A DNA stretch of 64,000 nucleotides from Echinococcus granulosus (lineage: Eukaryota > Platyhelminthes > Cestoda > Cyclophyllidea > Taeniidae), in the NCBI RefSeq assembly GCF_000524195.1, contig NW_020170409.1:485004-549003 (forward strand), read 5' to 3'. A model generated the notes under the pieces. The model saw only the letters and a list, made by a program, of their open reading frames with translations, ran no database searches and had not been told where the DNA came from. Shown here piece after piece: positions 27,781-43,100 of this stretch. The position numbers and the translations under genes are program-made. Position 1 is the stretch's first letter. Every line of letters starts with the position of its first letter.

Positions 27781-30700
27781 ATATTTGTAAAAAAGAATTT
27801 TAATAACCTTCCAAAAAGTAGGTGTTTAACGAATTCGGCATCGGATAAGGCGATTTAATTATCTCTGATTGCGGTGGCACATATTCCCATTGTCAGCTGA
27901 TATAGGTGGTCATTTCCATTAGCACTTGACATCTCTTAGAAGTGGACGCGGTGAATTGACGCCGCACTGCCTTTCAAGTTGGAGCGCGAGATAAATCACA
28001 CTTCACACCCGCGATATCGCGACTCACTTCATAGACTGCCAAATTGGCCGGCCCTTTCTCCTTGCCTGCTTTCCTATTTCCCACGCACACATGTGAAAAT
28101 AATGAAGTCAGTGGGACGGGGAATCGTAAACCCATCTTTGCGGTGTGAACAAGAAGGGTAGCAAAGTAGTGGCCACAGATAACCGATCAAACGCCCGCTA
28201 TGCTAATGCTGCAAACACCGAAGTTACCAAATTCAAGGCGCAGCCATCTAAACATTGAAGGCAGCATCTACAAGCAATGTTAAAGGCTTGACCAGGGTTC
28301 ATTCAAATTCCACAAATAATGTTCTAGCAGAAAGATATCCCGTGCCATTAAAATAATGAAGGCATTCGAGTCAAGTCAAGACTTTTTATTCTATCAAAGC
28401 GTATGAAAGGGCATGCTAGCTTAGCGGTACCGTGCACAACCTTAAGTGCCAAATCCATCCTCTTGCTGCTCCTAATAGCCGGCGGGCTTACATTATGGGA
28501 GGCAGTCCAGACACCGTTTATCGACGTGGCAGACAACGGCGGCGGTGGCGTGCTTGTACATGTGGCGGCGTGTGGTTATTAGCGGAGTCCTTTGCCCACG
28601 ACCGCGCAAACCCCAAGCCTGCCGATATCTGCGTGCCCGCAAAGGACAAAAGTAGAAGTTTTTAGTGGGACTGATAAATATAACACAAGCATTCATGTAC
28701 AGTTGCTTCTTGCGGACAAATCCGTCTACATTAGAGCTTTATAAGCATAGGTTAAATGCTGAAGTAAGAGTTGGGATAGAACAGGTGGCCAGGTTTACAA
28801 ATAAGTCTACTGTTCTCTGTTTGAAAAACAACTTTTATTATGTGAGCTTTGAAGTCTCGGTCTAACTTGAACATTCTTATGTATCGAGGAATTAAAGTTT
28901 ATTGTTTTTGCAACAGAACCTTAGTTGGTAATTGTATCTTAAAGGGTCTAACCAAATGAAAACCCAACTTAGTATTTTCGGCTGATTTTATGCTCTCTAG
29001 GAAGGAAGACTTTCCAATGCTTCAATCTACTACTTCAAAGTTAGGGTCTTTGAAGGTTGGATGCCCCGATAAGGGGGAAGGTAATTTAGTAAAATCATAG
29101 GTTTGTATGCAATATGGTTTTGAGTAGACCTTTTATGCCGACTGTAAATTTTTTCCTCGCGGTGGTGCTGTGTAGAGCTCGTCATGCCAGTTTCAAACCC
29201 TTTCAAGCGTTGATCTAAAGATACCTTTGACTCCTAACTTCCTCATCGGTAATCAGAGTGCTACTTTTATTTAAAAATTTGTATAATCACCTAAACCTTA
29301 AGTCAAATCACTCCAATATTTAAAACACTTACTAAAACTCGTTAGCTGGGATTGTCTTCTACTAATGGGAATCAAGGAGCATCATCAGAAAGTACATTGT
29401 TTTATGGGTAACTGGGTTCCATGGTACGCAAGCCAAGCTTCCATCTACTACAAACTTTTTAGTGAATCCTGCCTGTTTTATTTTATGCGCTGAGAAGTTA
29501 ACCAGAAGTATTTACTTGTACTGCTAACTTTTATTTCTAGTATAATCTGCCCTAAAACCCCAAACAGGGCCCTTTTTGAGTGCCCCTACTTTATGACCAC
29601 GACAAGTGCAGTAGCAGCAGCGACTATAAATGAGCGGGCTCATTGGGGATTCCAATAAAACCTTACTTTCATTAACTCTTTTCAGAGGGAATAAAAATTA
29701 ACTCCCCCTTTGACCCATAATCCAAGTAGACCTGTTCCGTTGAAGGGCTATGCCTGCATTTAAGGGCATCACAAATAAAGTGCAGACTCAGAAATTTATA
29801 AGAGACCGAAAATGAAGTAGATTTTCCAGAAACTTTAAGAATTCGGCTTTTTTGTTCTTGGAGCGTACATTTGCTAACCATGGTTTGTACTTCAGTCTTG
29901 GTGGTATGGCCTTCCCACCTCTTCTGTGAGTCAGTAATAAGCCATCTTCCGTATTGGTATGGTTTGGGACAATCTCAGAAAAGACTTTGATTACTTCACT
30001 GGTGATAATGACGAATGTGACCGATAAAAGAGGATAATTAGCTGATTTATTTGGATGATTACCAGAAAAGCAACGTAAACTTTTGACGGTCTGTCCAATC
30101 TCATGCTCTTCAAAAAGATGGTTAACAATTACAGCCACACGGCTCTTGAACAGCTTAAAGACGTTTGCTGTTGAGAAAATTACGGCACTTGCATAAAGAT
30201 TTGTAATGCTCCTTTCAATAATCAGGTGGCTGATTGAAACCTAGGTAGGATAGCACTGAACTGAGAACAGCTTAACTGGAAGGAAATGAACCAAGGTAGC
30301 TCCTTGAGTCTTCGCTGAAGTTATACTAAACCAAAGTGTTGCATAAGAGTATACGCTAATTACGGGCAGAAGATCTAGTTGGCTAATGGCAGCGTCCAGA
30401 GGTCAAGCTGCACAGTTGAAGTACAACCAGCGAAGAATGGGGCGATAGCTACAGCAGTATATCAGATCCTAGAAGACACTTTAATTTGCTTTATTATATG
30501 GCTTTACTCCAAGGTAAATGTTCCTACATTTGGAGGCAAGGTATGCATAGTCTACCTTAAGCAGTACAAAACCAGTTAATTCACCTCTCCAAGGTGGTTT
30601 CCAGGGCCTACAAGACCTCAGAAACCACTGAATAGCCGAGATATATCAGAGACGTATGGATCAAACCTCTTCTCACTTATATGAAGCTTAAATGGCTGCC

Positions 30701-33700
30701 TTCATGGTCTTACTCATAGGTAGTTTTTAAAGCACCGACTAAGGTGTGTAGACCAAGGCAGATCCCCTGTACTTTAATAATGACTTTTCTTTAAAAATGA
30801 TACAGCCAGGGGGAGGCTGAAAATTCTGCGACTTACATCGTCAAATAAATAAACATGGAAATTGATCGTATTCTATGCATAGGTTTTAAGAAATAGCAAA
30901 ATTAAATTGTTGAGGAAATCTGGATAAAAGTGGCATTGTCAACGGGTCGGTGGAAAAATGAATGCGAATTTTACTAAGCACCAGCGTCTACGATCAGGTC
31001 CAAGTTAGTCCTACTAAGGTGCTCCGGGGTATAGAGGTAAACTTGGGTGATGTGTTCCACTGGAAACAGTCGAGTTAATAAACTTCATTATTCCTAACTT
31101 GAGACAGGGTTTTACGGCTCCCACCTGGTACTCGGTTGCATGATTTGTGCCTCCCCACCAGTTTATCACCCTTTTATAGGCATATGCACCGCTATTCGTG
31201 GCCTCGGCAATATCAATCATTTGTGACAACGTGCTCCCTTCTCGTGGATGTTCCACTTTACAACCATCTCGTTTATTATGCATGCAGGTGTCCGTGCATG
31301 CAGTGGCAGTGATAAACTGCGTTACAATGATATGCGAATGATGCCATATTATCGTCATACTGTTTAGACGCAGGTTAGTCAGTTGAGAGGAAACCATGAT
31401 TGACAACATCTTGATAGCTGGAGCAAGCAATCCAACACATTTCTAATCAGTTCCTGATAAATGGTTGTACCATATCGTGCCACAAAATGATTTTTTAATT
31501 TCGAACTATATAGTAGATGTAGGACAACTTCATGTTTTAAAATCATTGAGAAGCAATTGAAGAGATCCAAAAAGTAACGGTGACTAGACATGTTATGGTG
31601 GAACAGGACAAAATCTTGGAAATCTTCGTAGTGAAACCTACATCTTGTCAAATGAACCATTTCCCATAAACATGAATCAGAATGGCAAGAATTCTTCTAA
31701 AGAGATCTATCCAAAATAATTTAGATTTACGACTCAGCTTAGAATGGAAAGGTGGACGGCAAAACTTGGCATTTCTAAGTCAAACACCCACACAACTTAC
31801 ATCCTATGCGACAAAATTATAGAGCCTTATCAACTTTACACTCTTGCCTAAGTGCGAGTCCATTTTATTAGTCCAAAAGCTTATACCCTCTGCATCAGCA
31901 AATCATGTTGTGGAGCCACTTTACTACTCAACACCTCGTCAAGATCAATGTGGGTGCCAACCTTGGGGTGGCGACTTAACCTAAATCCCCCTCCCCCTAG
32001 TGGAATACAAGGTGAGATAAGGTATTAACATTGACGTTTAAAAGCCTGTATATTCACAGAACCGTAATTTGCAAGGCAGGTTTGGTCTGATGCTCCTCCG
32101 TTTTGTCGCTTTGCACAAGGGATCAAGGACTTGGGGACCGGTAGTGTTTAGCGAAACAGACGACCGGAATCAGAAGATAGTTGAATTGGAGAAGCGGCGA
32201 GGTGGAACCATTGAGCAATGGTAATGCTTCTAACCCTATCATATATTTACATCTGATGACAGGCACGGGAACGGATTCCCTGCGTCCAAAAAGGAGTTTC
32301 GTCCACTGACAGATCTGTGACAAGCGGGCCTGAGAAACGGGACTGTGTCACTGTAAGGGCAATTGGGATGGTGGGAGGAGGGCACTGCATGCAATTTCAA
32401 CATTTTACAATGCGGTGATTTCACCTCTATCAGAATACTATAATGGAGCGTAGTAGACTGGTACTTATTTCACTCGTCTACCCGGGTAGGTGTGTCTTTT
32501 CAATTTCTGGCGTTTTTTCCACCGTACTGGTGACTGCCAATGCTACCTACGCTTCCAATTTTCTCGGGCGCTACAATGATGAAGGTTGATGCTAAGAGAA
32601 GTGTATTACTTCAAAGAAGCAGAAAATAAGCCTTATACTATTAAGGCGGCCTATGTGGAATAAAACATAGCTTTCCTAAAGATCCTGAAAACTTTACAAG
32701 GGAAATGATACTCTTCCACGCAATTGAAGTAATTTTTTATTTATTCGCTTATCTACATCGGTAAAAAAATCTACGAACTGGGAAAAATTATTTAAGTAGA
32801 GTCTGTTTAACTCAATTTCAGAAGTTTTTATTCATACAGGGATTGATGGAGCTAGAATTAACTACGGACTTGATGGGAGCCAGGAGGTTGAAGCTTTGTG
32901 GGAGAGGAGGGGAGTTGTAAATGGCTACATGTCAAGTTGACAGGGTGCAGCTAAAGTCCCATCCCACGCCTGTTTCTTTTCTCACGGGTCTCGTGCTCGT
33001 CTTCCCTACACACAGATTTACAGATGGGTTGCATCACACACGCTGACGTAGGGATAAATAATCATTGATGCTTGTTCAAATGTTAATCACAAAGCTGTTA
33101 GTGGTGCAACACATCGTAATTGCAAGTCTCATCATGTCAAGATGTTTCACGAGGTATGGTATGGGATACTCTGCGTTCTATGTGGGGAGGCGGGGGAGAA
33201 CGATTGTACCATCTGGAGAGGATTTTGTTAAATATTTAAGAAAGTTCTTGCCAAGTGAGCTTAAGAAAAAACTGAGTTGTCATAACACAGGTCTCTTATT
33301 TGCTCTTGGTACAGGTGCCAACCTATCGATGCCCATTCGCAGACGACGGACTCTGGATTAGTAATATCCACAAGCTTGTGTTTCATAAGACTGACATTGG
33401 CCCCGTGGCAGTCTCGGTGTTCCTCCCCGCCTCCACTCCTCTATCCTCCTACCGCCATCGCCACCTCCACCACCACTGCCATCAATTACTCGCTGTCAAG
33501 ACTTTACCAGTACGTGATTAATCAGCCCTCGGGTTGATTAACAAGCCTTCTAGGCCGTTACTGTGGGAAATTAATCACGATCATTACAATCATTGCCACC
33601 ATCAGAGTTAAATGGATGCGTGGTGAGGGAGAGAAGTTGCCTCCATTAAAATGTTATTGGTACTTTCTGTGGGTTCATTCTCCTTTAAGGTTGGCTTTTT

Positions 33701-36646
33701 GGGTGTATAGTTATTCGTGTCAAGTGTCACGCTGTGTATCGAGCATATTTCAATTAGGGATTTTCCTTGTTGTAACATCAAGTCGTAGTGAAACAGTTTT
33801 TTTCCCGTTAGCATGTAATTTAAGTTCGGAGATTCGGCCGCCATCTTGGTGCTGTGGTCTTCGTCCCATGCTCATGACTATCTGGACCTTCTGTGCGCAT
33901 CAGATTAGAGAACAATAACCCATTTGGGGCAATATAGCACCTTCTTTCCTGCTTTAAGCTCATTAAGAACTGAAAATACCGAATAGAACTGCATTAAAAC
34001 CTCGAAAGGAGGTCGTGCAATCTCCTAATACTTGTCTACTAGTATCCCTGGGGTTATTTTTTAAGAAAAAAGGTCTAGTACCGATGTGGTGAAGATCTGA
34101 GAGACTAGTGGAACAGGTTATATGAACCGAGAGCCCAACTGTTCCTCTTCTGCTTCGTCCATCACAACAGACTTTTAATTCATGTATTAGAGCGAATCAA
34201 CAAGAGAATATAATGAAGTTTGATTGACTGAAAATTTCTTCCAACTGCCTCATAAGCAATTTTACTGCCAGATGAGTGTGAGAGACCCACACCAATTCAT
34301 TCTTCTACAAAATGTGTGACTATGAATATATCGCGAGTTCTTTTGCAACACTGCTTCCAAGTTACTTTTCCTTCAATCCGAGTTTAATGAATGCTTTTAG
34401 GGGCAACTCAAGCGGTACATATATTATGTTATTTTCGCTAAATTTCACGATTAATCACCAGAAATTAATTAAATGACACTATGTGAATTTACACCTTAGA
34501 AAGGAGTTTTAAATGCTTTCCTAAAACGAATTATGTCCAACCGACCAGGCTGTAGACCTAGCTCGTGCCTAGTCCAAAAGCATCCAACATCCTAAGGGAG
34601 GAGAGAGCGAATATAAGCGTCTGTCAAAGTGTCAGATTTCCTTTGATCCTTAGATCGGGGCGAGGTAGGGCAGAGGCATGAGTGATGAATGGTGAGGCGC
34701 GACCCCGAGAGAGGTAGAGAGAGAGCGACAAACCACTCGCTGGCTAATTTGTATGGCCTTGTGATTAATCGCATACGCCCAAGCATATGCACTATCTCTA
34801 ATCTTCTTAATCAGATCAGACGGAGACAAGTGGACGTGGGCACTCGTCGCCCACACACTTTTGCTAATCGGGGCAGTCTGTTTATGCACACGAGTTCGCC
34901 GCTGATGGGACCGGAGTCACTTCCGGGGACGGACGTGTCTATGGCTAAGTTTATCTTAGCGTTTTAGAGGGATTTGAGATTTGAGACACGAATGGAATCA
35001 CGCGCAATTTGCAGACTGGTAGCGTCTGTGTGGTTAAAAAATACTTGTTTTAGTTATATTTTATTTCTATTCGATCACCACGCTGATGGTATAGACATCT
35101 CTTCATGCAGACTGGACACATAGCTCTTGTGCATGTCCAGTACTGGTACTACTCTCGCAAACTTTTCAATTTTGCACACTAGAAGAGACGCATGTCCAGT
35201 TAATATTCTACTAATAATTGTAAAGGAAGAAAATAATCAACAACAGTTATCGCCGTTTCAGATGGGTGGTTCTTAACTTTCAAGAGCGCAAGGGAATGAC
35301 GATACCTCTCCGCCAGTGAGGCGTAAATGCGGGTCTCTCTTTTTCTTTTTGCAATCCACTTCACTTCACTCTAGAGCTAACAACGTTAACTTATGATTGA
35401 GTTTCGGTGACTGTCATTCACTTGTTCAATGTACTTATAAGTGGCTGTCACGATGCAGTCTCCACAACGCGTCAGTCAAGCTTGCCATCTCCCTCAGAAG
35501 ATTGTGACTCCACTTCATATAGCTTATCTCACTCATTGATAATTATTACGCAAATTGCATTTACTGACTGCCGGAGCCGAGTCACATGACAGACACCAGG
35601 TAAGCCCTCATCTATTTGGAATGGCGCATTCAAATTTACCGTGAAAGGTGAATTGACCTGCCCTTCCTTCTACGCGCAAATTCAACGATGTGTAAGAGTC
35701 AAATTAGGCTTCCTCAATAGTAAACAAAGCTAGCCAACAAGTAATGGATAATTTTGACAGATTGTCACAATTGAAAAAGAAGCCTTTGCTTGTTTGGCGT
35801 TGTTCCCGGTTTAGGATTGCAAAATCACTAACACGCTTCTTGACGGTGATAATCTGAGCATACTACTTCAACACGAATAACTTTAGCTTAAAGTGAAAGA
35901 GCCATTCATCACTAAATGTTAAAGCTGAATTTGCGAGGGTCCTTGAAAGTAGGCAAATGAACAAGGGGCTCCAGACAGAAGTGCTTCGAAGTAGCAGAGG
36001 ATTCAGGCGACTCCTGGTGTAAATGGGGTGCACAATGCCATGTATCCTTCCTTTTTTCATAATTACTGTCATCCACTTTTAAAGAGAAGATTAACTTGAC
36101 CGTATTTTTTTATCAATGGTATGATTTCACCAGACACCTAAGAGGAAACAATTGCGAGGACGGAAAAGGTGGCATCAGTTTTTCTGCGTGTCAAGTAATT
36201 GCATTACCATCAAGATAAGCAGATGCTCACCCTCCAGGCTGTCAAATGATTGTCCAACATCGGCGGATCAGTTCGCTAAACGCTGAACTGTGGATACTGC
36301 CGTAGTTTAAACATCCCTTAGTGTCTAGTAGAGCGTTGACTTGAAAAAAAGGAGGAATGTCTATCACACCAGTGACACAGTGAGCACATTCCTTCAACTA
36401 GCCATTTCACTCACTCTCACAGTCCACACTTTCCTAGTGGAATCGAATGCCACCTGCCAGGTACTAGGTGGTGAGAACGTGAACGAACAAAAGGATTACT
36501 TTAGATGAAAAAGAATGCGTAAATAAAGTTCTTGGGCGGCACCACAACCTCGATGGCGCGTGTGAACAGCAGTGAAGAGCCCTCGTCACATGGACACTTT
36601 GTGGCCCTCACAAACGGTGGTGTCAAGTTGATGGGTGCTGAGTGGG

Positions 36647-36665
36647 CACACACACACACACACAC
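36647..36665 (+). repeat. (CA)n microsatellite
   Basis: Nine and a half CA units, followed by an ACGTATCTACGTGTGTG palindrome-like segment. Confidence 0.9.
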
Positions 36666-37786
36666 GTATCTACGTGTGTGACAAGTGGAATGTGAGAAAT
36701 CGCCTGCCTCCCGCCCTCTCACCCACTCTTTCTCTCCCATTCCCTCGCTCACTCAGGGTGAAAAACAACTCCACCGCAGTGAAGTTGTGAGAAATACACA
36801 CTAGCGGAAAGCGGTGGAGATAGTGAATGTGGATTTTTTGTTGATTGTAGGCTCATATTCTCGTGCTGGTTGGTGCACGCGTTACTTTGTACAACCACCT
36901 GCAAATCGGTATCTCATGAGAAAATGAACTTCCTTAGATCATGACAACCTTTTGAAACGATTTTTTCACATGATTTTAGTTAGGAATGGGAAGATTTACG
37001 TTATAGTGTAGTGTCCGAATTACCTTTGAAGAAGTTATGACTGATGACTAGTCTGCAATAGGCCCTAATATCGGCTCAGAGACCATCAGCATGGGTAACA
37101 GGGGTATGGTTTTACGCCATCAGCGTGGTAACCAAAGCTCCAGAGGACGAGTAGGCTTGCGTTGTTGACTGAATATGAAGAATTGTATTGTGCTGCCTGA
37201 CATGCTTCATAACTTGAACTACCTCTAAGGCGGACGGACATCTACAAGGTGGAAATAAGTTCCCATAATCACTCAAAGACTTCCAATGTCAGTGACGTTT
37301 GTGAGTACCAACTTCATGGAGAAAAAGTTCAGTGCTAGGGGTTGTGCGATCTTTAACGGCAAGTGTAGATCGTAAACCAATCTATCTTTGAGGGAGCGTT
37401 CACCTAAAAAAGAAAACTATTTAGCTAGTCACAAAGCCATGTCCTGCATTTTTGTGCTCTTTTCAACTGCCTAACCACTTGGTTAAGTCATTTTAGACCA
37501 TGCGCAATGGGAGGAAGCATTTAGTCTTTGTAAACACTATTTTGATTTAAGCCGTTCCTTAGGATCCTATTTATGCAAAATATTACACTGTTGAAATGCA
37601 AAATTCTGCGTCATGGCGGTCGAAGCGATTTTCGTAGCTCTGCTGTTCTGAGTCCCCACAGATGTCTAGCCAGCGAAGTTGCTTCCGCTCTCACTAATGT
37701 TGCGCCATCAACATGGGGACTAGGTAGTGGACTAAAAAGTTACCGTACACTCAAACGGTAAAAAGACGGTTCAGCACTGATTGGAG

Positions 37787-37808
37787 TGTGTGTGTGTGTG
37801 TGTGTGTG
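37787..37808 (+). repeat. (GT)n microsatellite
   Basis: About eleven GT/TG units with one phase slip. Confidence 0.9.
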
Positions 37809-39994
37809 AATGGCACACCTTTAGTTTGTGTGACCAACCTAATGGTAGAGAGCGGCATGGCTCATGGTTAGTGGGTCGTGGGGGCTCATAAATTAAACTC
37901 CACATACTGCTATATGAGGGCACCTTCATCCGCCTCCTTTTCTGATATACATATCTAACGGTGTGATTCCGACGCATGATTTATGTCTGCACCATGATTA
38001 ATGGCAAATGTGGAGTGGCGGGGGTGGTGGCACTGGGAGCTCGACCGCCAGCTTGCAAGGCGACAGTCGTGTACCCAAAGCGATTAATGCTTTTCGTTGA
38101 TGTTTGATAAAGCAGAAGAAGAAGAAAAAGAAGGTGGCGATAAGCTAGTACAGACGGAGTGGAAACAAAGTTAACACAACAGAAACAATCATTATCACAG
38201 GCACTTACGTCGCTAAAGGTATCCCGTGGTTAAGGGGGCAAAAGCTTTATTTGGACATGTTGAAAACTGTGGAATTACATTTTAATTGCAATAGAAACGC
38301 TTTAAAGATCGTTGTGCTTACTTTTTTGGTAAAACGCAAATTGCATAAAGGTCGGAAAGTGGACATAAACTTGCAGCAGACTAGAGATCGAACCAAAAAC
38401 TATTACCTGCAATTATTCATTACGACAAGTTTAGCACTTAATTTGAAGATTTTTAAAAACACTAGTTTAGAACCCCTCCTTTTATATCTGCATGAGTTTG
38501 TATTCATTACTTTTTTAAAATACCTTCCCGCACGTTTGCAGTTTGCATTCCCCTTCCCATAATCACCGCTTTGTTACTATCGTTTTTATTTGATGTATTA
38601 ATACAGTAAAGTAAAACTATAGGAAGAACTACTCAAAAAAACATTTTCCAGAGCATGCGTATTACATCCGTCGGCCTAGGCCCAAGGCATAAGGTCCAAT
38701 TCATTTAACGAGAAAGGCTGTCGCTCTTTCCGATTCTGTGATCAGCTTCCATCCCTTGCTTTTTTACCACAATAGATCCTCTGTTTCGTTGGTGTGATAA
38801 AAAAGCCATTTTTAACTGTTGACTGTCGCTAAGAGCGTCCAATGTACAAAGATATAAATAATGGACATTTCTGGCAGCATAAACCAATCTTGCGGTTTAG
38901 CCATCAAAATCCTAATGCTTAGAGCTTCATTGAGGGATTTAATATTTTGATCCACACGCTATTCTTCCTTATCTAGCCTATACCCTCTACTCGAGAATGG
39001 CCGAAAATATCGCAAAACCCAAACCCTCAGCCCTTCTAATTTGAACCCACAGGAGAGTCATTTAGAAGGTTAAAGCAAGAACACTCACAAAGTTGTCAAC
39101 TTGAGCGAAGAAGGTGTATTAGAAATAACAATTGTAGTGAATGGTTTTGCACCAATTTTCTGCAAATGTAAAGACCCCTTTGAATGTTCCTTTTGTAATT
39201 TAGCTAAGGTATTGTTGCTGTTTCAAGGGAATTCGTAATGACATCGTTGGGCACATTTTAATCACATTACTACACACTATACTATCACTTTTAGCATAAT
39301 TTGTTGTGTTCAGGTTTTTCATCTTCTAGGCTGAAATTATTGCTATGTGATTGACTTTGGTTCGAATTATTGCTACAGTACAATTACAGTCTTATAGGTC
39401 TTGGAGCACCGCAGGGGCCAAAATTTCTGTATCAGTGTGCCGGTGATGTCGTTAAAAGGATTGATAACAAGTACATTCTTGAAAAATTGATCAATTGCTG
39501 AATGGAATAAAGGTCACCTGAAAAGCCAGTACGAGGTCAAGTGCGATATGTATTGGGCACTTTTTAATCTTTTAAAAGGACTACAGTAGTCTCTTTTCAA
39601 CGATACAGCTCTTTCTCCAGCTCTGCATCGGCCTTATTTCCTCTCTCTCACCCCTTGTCAAAAGTGATGAATCGCAGGCATGCGCCCATTCAAAGCCAGT
39701 GTATGTATGCGAAGCTCTCTTACTCTCTCACAAGACGGGGTAATTTATCGTTCTTGACTGTGGAATGCTCGTGTGAGATGAATTATTAATTGGTGTCCAT
39801 TGCAAAATGCACCCTGAATGGGTGTAGACTCATGTTAGCACATTCGCTACCAGTCTCAGGGGCAAGTTGATTACCACAGTCTGCATGTTTTAGCATTCTA
39901 ATGTGGTCTACGCGCTAACCCTAGCAATCTGGTCCGTTTAACTGCTGCTCAAGAACTACTAAACGCGGTCGCTCTCAGATCAAAAACATCTACC

Positions 39995-40100
39995 ACACCT
40001 TTTATCGTTTGATACTCAACCACTCTAGTTGCGGCAAGATTTGGTGCAGCCAATTATCATAAAATGGTGAAGATCACACCACCCATTTATTAGGCCATGA
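39995..40100 (-). repeat. Dispersed repeat fragment (copy 2, frame broken)
   Basis: Partner of the fragment near 27.6 kb. The equivalent minus-strand frame begins similarly (GCTKSC) but is interrupted by several stops, so this copy is not coding. Confidence 0.35.
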
Positions 40101-43100
40101 TCCTATTAGAGAGCCGGGGTGTCACATACACATTGGCTCTGTTCTGATAGCAGACGTATTAAGCCGAAGGTACATTAGCATACGTGTTTGATGTTCTTAT
40201 CCATACTGGTCGGCTGCAATTAAGCTCACCATCTACAGAAAGTAGACTTATTCAGCAAAGAGTCACATGGAAGTTGAGGCACAGTAAGGTGGCAGCGATA
40301 AATGCCGCAGTTCTGTAAGTGGCCGTAGGGAAGTGGGGAGTTGTGATGGATTACTTCTTTAATTGACCTTCTCAACGATAAAAGCATTGCCGAAGGGGGC
40401 ACCGCGAAGTGCTCCCTGTCTGTTAAGAGGGGCCAGAATTGGCAGCAACGCCGTTACCGCTTGTTAGTCAGAAGGCACAAAGTATTTTGTACTTTCGAAA
40501 CTTCATTGATGGGAGAAGGAAAGAGGGTAAAGAGAGAGAAACAAATTCGAATTTACTTAGTCTTTGAAAATCATGGCAAGCTGATGGGTGAAATTTTAGT
40601 GACACTTATGGAATTGGTAGCAGGAGACTAGAATAATGTTGATAATCTTCCCTTGCTAAAGAATTAGCAAGTAGTTATTTGTTTATTTAGCACATTTATT
40701 ATAAGGTATTTAAGTTTAGCATTTACGTCATTCTATTCTGCTGAAAATACAAACTGACAGAAATAGAGATTTTTACGCCCGGTTGAACCAACCGGGTCTA
40801 GTAAAATAGCCAGGTTTAAGAGACATTCTTGCTCTACATGCTTCTTTCCCATGATTAAAGACGTGAAATTCAGCAATAGAAGCGCGAATCCAGCCGTTGG
40901 TAGGATAAGACAGCTGGTCATACGCTAGGCTTTGGAGTGATTTGGTTATGCACAGCAAGGAAAGAGCAAACAGTGGCACAAACATTCAAGCTTGAGTGAC
41001 AAAGAGGAAATTTGACAGATGGGGTGCACGGGGCGGACGGGTTTTTGACAAATTGCACTGAACAAAAAACGTTTGAAAGTGTGAAAGAGAGAGAGAAGGA
41101 GAGGGATGTGGAACTTGTACGCTGGCGAGTCACCTGCAAGTAAGGGATGGTAATAAAAAAAGAGCTAATAAACCACCATAATGCATCAAACACACTTTCT
41201 TCTCCTGCACAAAGCGAAAAGTTTTTACTTTTAAGGGAGAGGATTAACAAATCTTTAGAAACGGCTACATAACTGCATTTGTTCCTGACCGGGCGATTCT
41301 TTGTTCGTCTCATGAAAGCTAAATGGCCCATGGAAACGGATTTGGTTCCTGCGATCCTACTCCATAGCTTTCAATTCGAACGCTATTTGCAGCTCAATAA
41401 TTCTGTGGATTTCAAGCTCGTACACTTGAAGATACTGAATCCATGTAGCCGAGAAATTGAAACTCCGCAGCTGGAAGTGATTTATGACAAACACCTCAGC
41501 TTGTTTTTGTTAAAAAAGTCATTGTATGGTTTGAGTAAGAGCCAATTAAATCATTGCCTCAGGTTTCAGTTGCTTGTTAAATCAATGAAAGTATCAGAAA
41601 CAGTTAAGGGGTAAACCCCCGATGAATTGAGGTCGTCATTTGACTAGATATGCCCATTAGTTCCTCTATCACCCTTAACTAACAGTGGTTTTGAATGCTC
41701 TATGTGCTTTGCAGCATACTATAATCCTCGGAGAACATTATTTAGTCGATCGTACTGGTATACTTCATGAGGGATGCTGTAGACATCCAGTGGGCACTAG
41801 GCATGATCACAGGGAATGATGATACTACCCTAAAAAGTGATTCATAAAAGCATCGGCCAAGGATATCACTAAAGTTAACTTCAAAAACTCTCTGAGGCCC
41901 TAATAAAACTGTCTTCGAAGTCCATCTATAATATGACATTTTTAGGGGAGACATGAAGCCGTTTTTCCGCCTCTTAAGCTGAACTAAATTATTGGCAGGA
42001 ATAACAGCATACCTCAACTACAACATCCCCACTGCTGTTCATGGATCGAAACGCTTTGAAATATACGTGCCACATGAAGGTGTAAAATGATTCACTATCA
42101 AAGCACAGAGGGGTTGAGGGACTGTGAGCATGGACAGGATGGCTTGGTGCTAAAAAGGAAGCAGAAACTGCAGAGTCTGTCAAACAAGCTAGCTACTTAG
42201 GTGTACACATAAAACCGATACCGTTCTATTACAAGGGCAAGTATTTGAAATAGTGAGGGGATTTGTCCCGAAGTAGGTGGTTAATAGAAATCATTTTTAA
42301 ACCTCTAGTTGAAAAACTAATCATTTTACAGAGTCAAAAGAAGTTTTTAGGCATATTTGAACATAAGACCAAAACATGTGGTGAATTCAGGAAAAAAACG
42401 CTTGGGGTCGTATTGCCTTTACAAGCTCTTTACATTCAAGCTGCAATGAGAGGATCATCAACAATAAAATAAACACTAAATTGAGGGTAAATTTACAAAG
42501 GCGATGCGACGAGAATTATGTTATGACTGTTCTGACTGCTATCATAGCTTCAAGCAGCCACAGTCGGTGGGAGATGGACGACGACCACCCAGTACATGTG
42601 CCTAAACCAAATGGATGAATTCAAGGCGCCCGGGTTACCCCATATTGGCTTGGAACGAGCTTCGGTGGAGACATACCGGGAGAGCCAAGAGACTGGCAGT
42701 TTAGGCAGCAGGAGCAATGCCTAATCCAACCATCATGAAATTCCATTCCCAGGGGACCGAAAGGACTCGATTACTTGTACAGGAAAGTAGAGGTTATGTG
42801 CCTGAAAGGAAGTAAAGTAGAAACTTGTTGACGTCAGAATTTGAGAAGCCGTAGAAAAATGAGACCATTTCTCCCTCTACCTCTTTACCAATACCACCAC
42901 TATTGATGTCAGGTTTTCTGACGGGGGCGAGTTGAAGGAGGAGGAGAAAAATTTGATAAATTACCTTGAACCGAGACTGTCCTCTCGCAGTGTCAAGCAA
43001 TACTAGAAGGGTAGAAGTAAAAATGAAAGGACTGAAAACAAAAAATGATAGAACCTCGGTCACCTCCCCAAAAGGTGAGTTTGACTGTGATTTATGATGC

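Noticed and set aside
40781..40799. 7-bp hairpin CCCGGTT...AACCGGG
   Set aside because: Arms this short are expected by chance in 64 kb and there is no associated gene.
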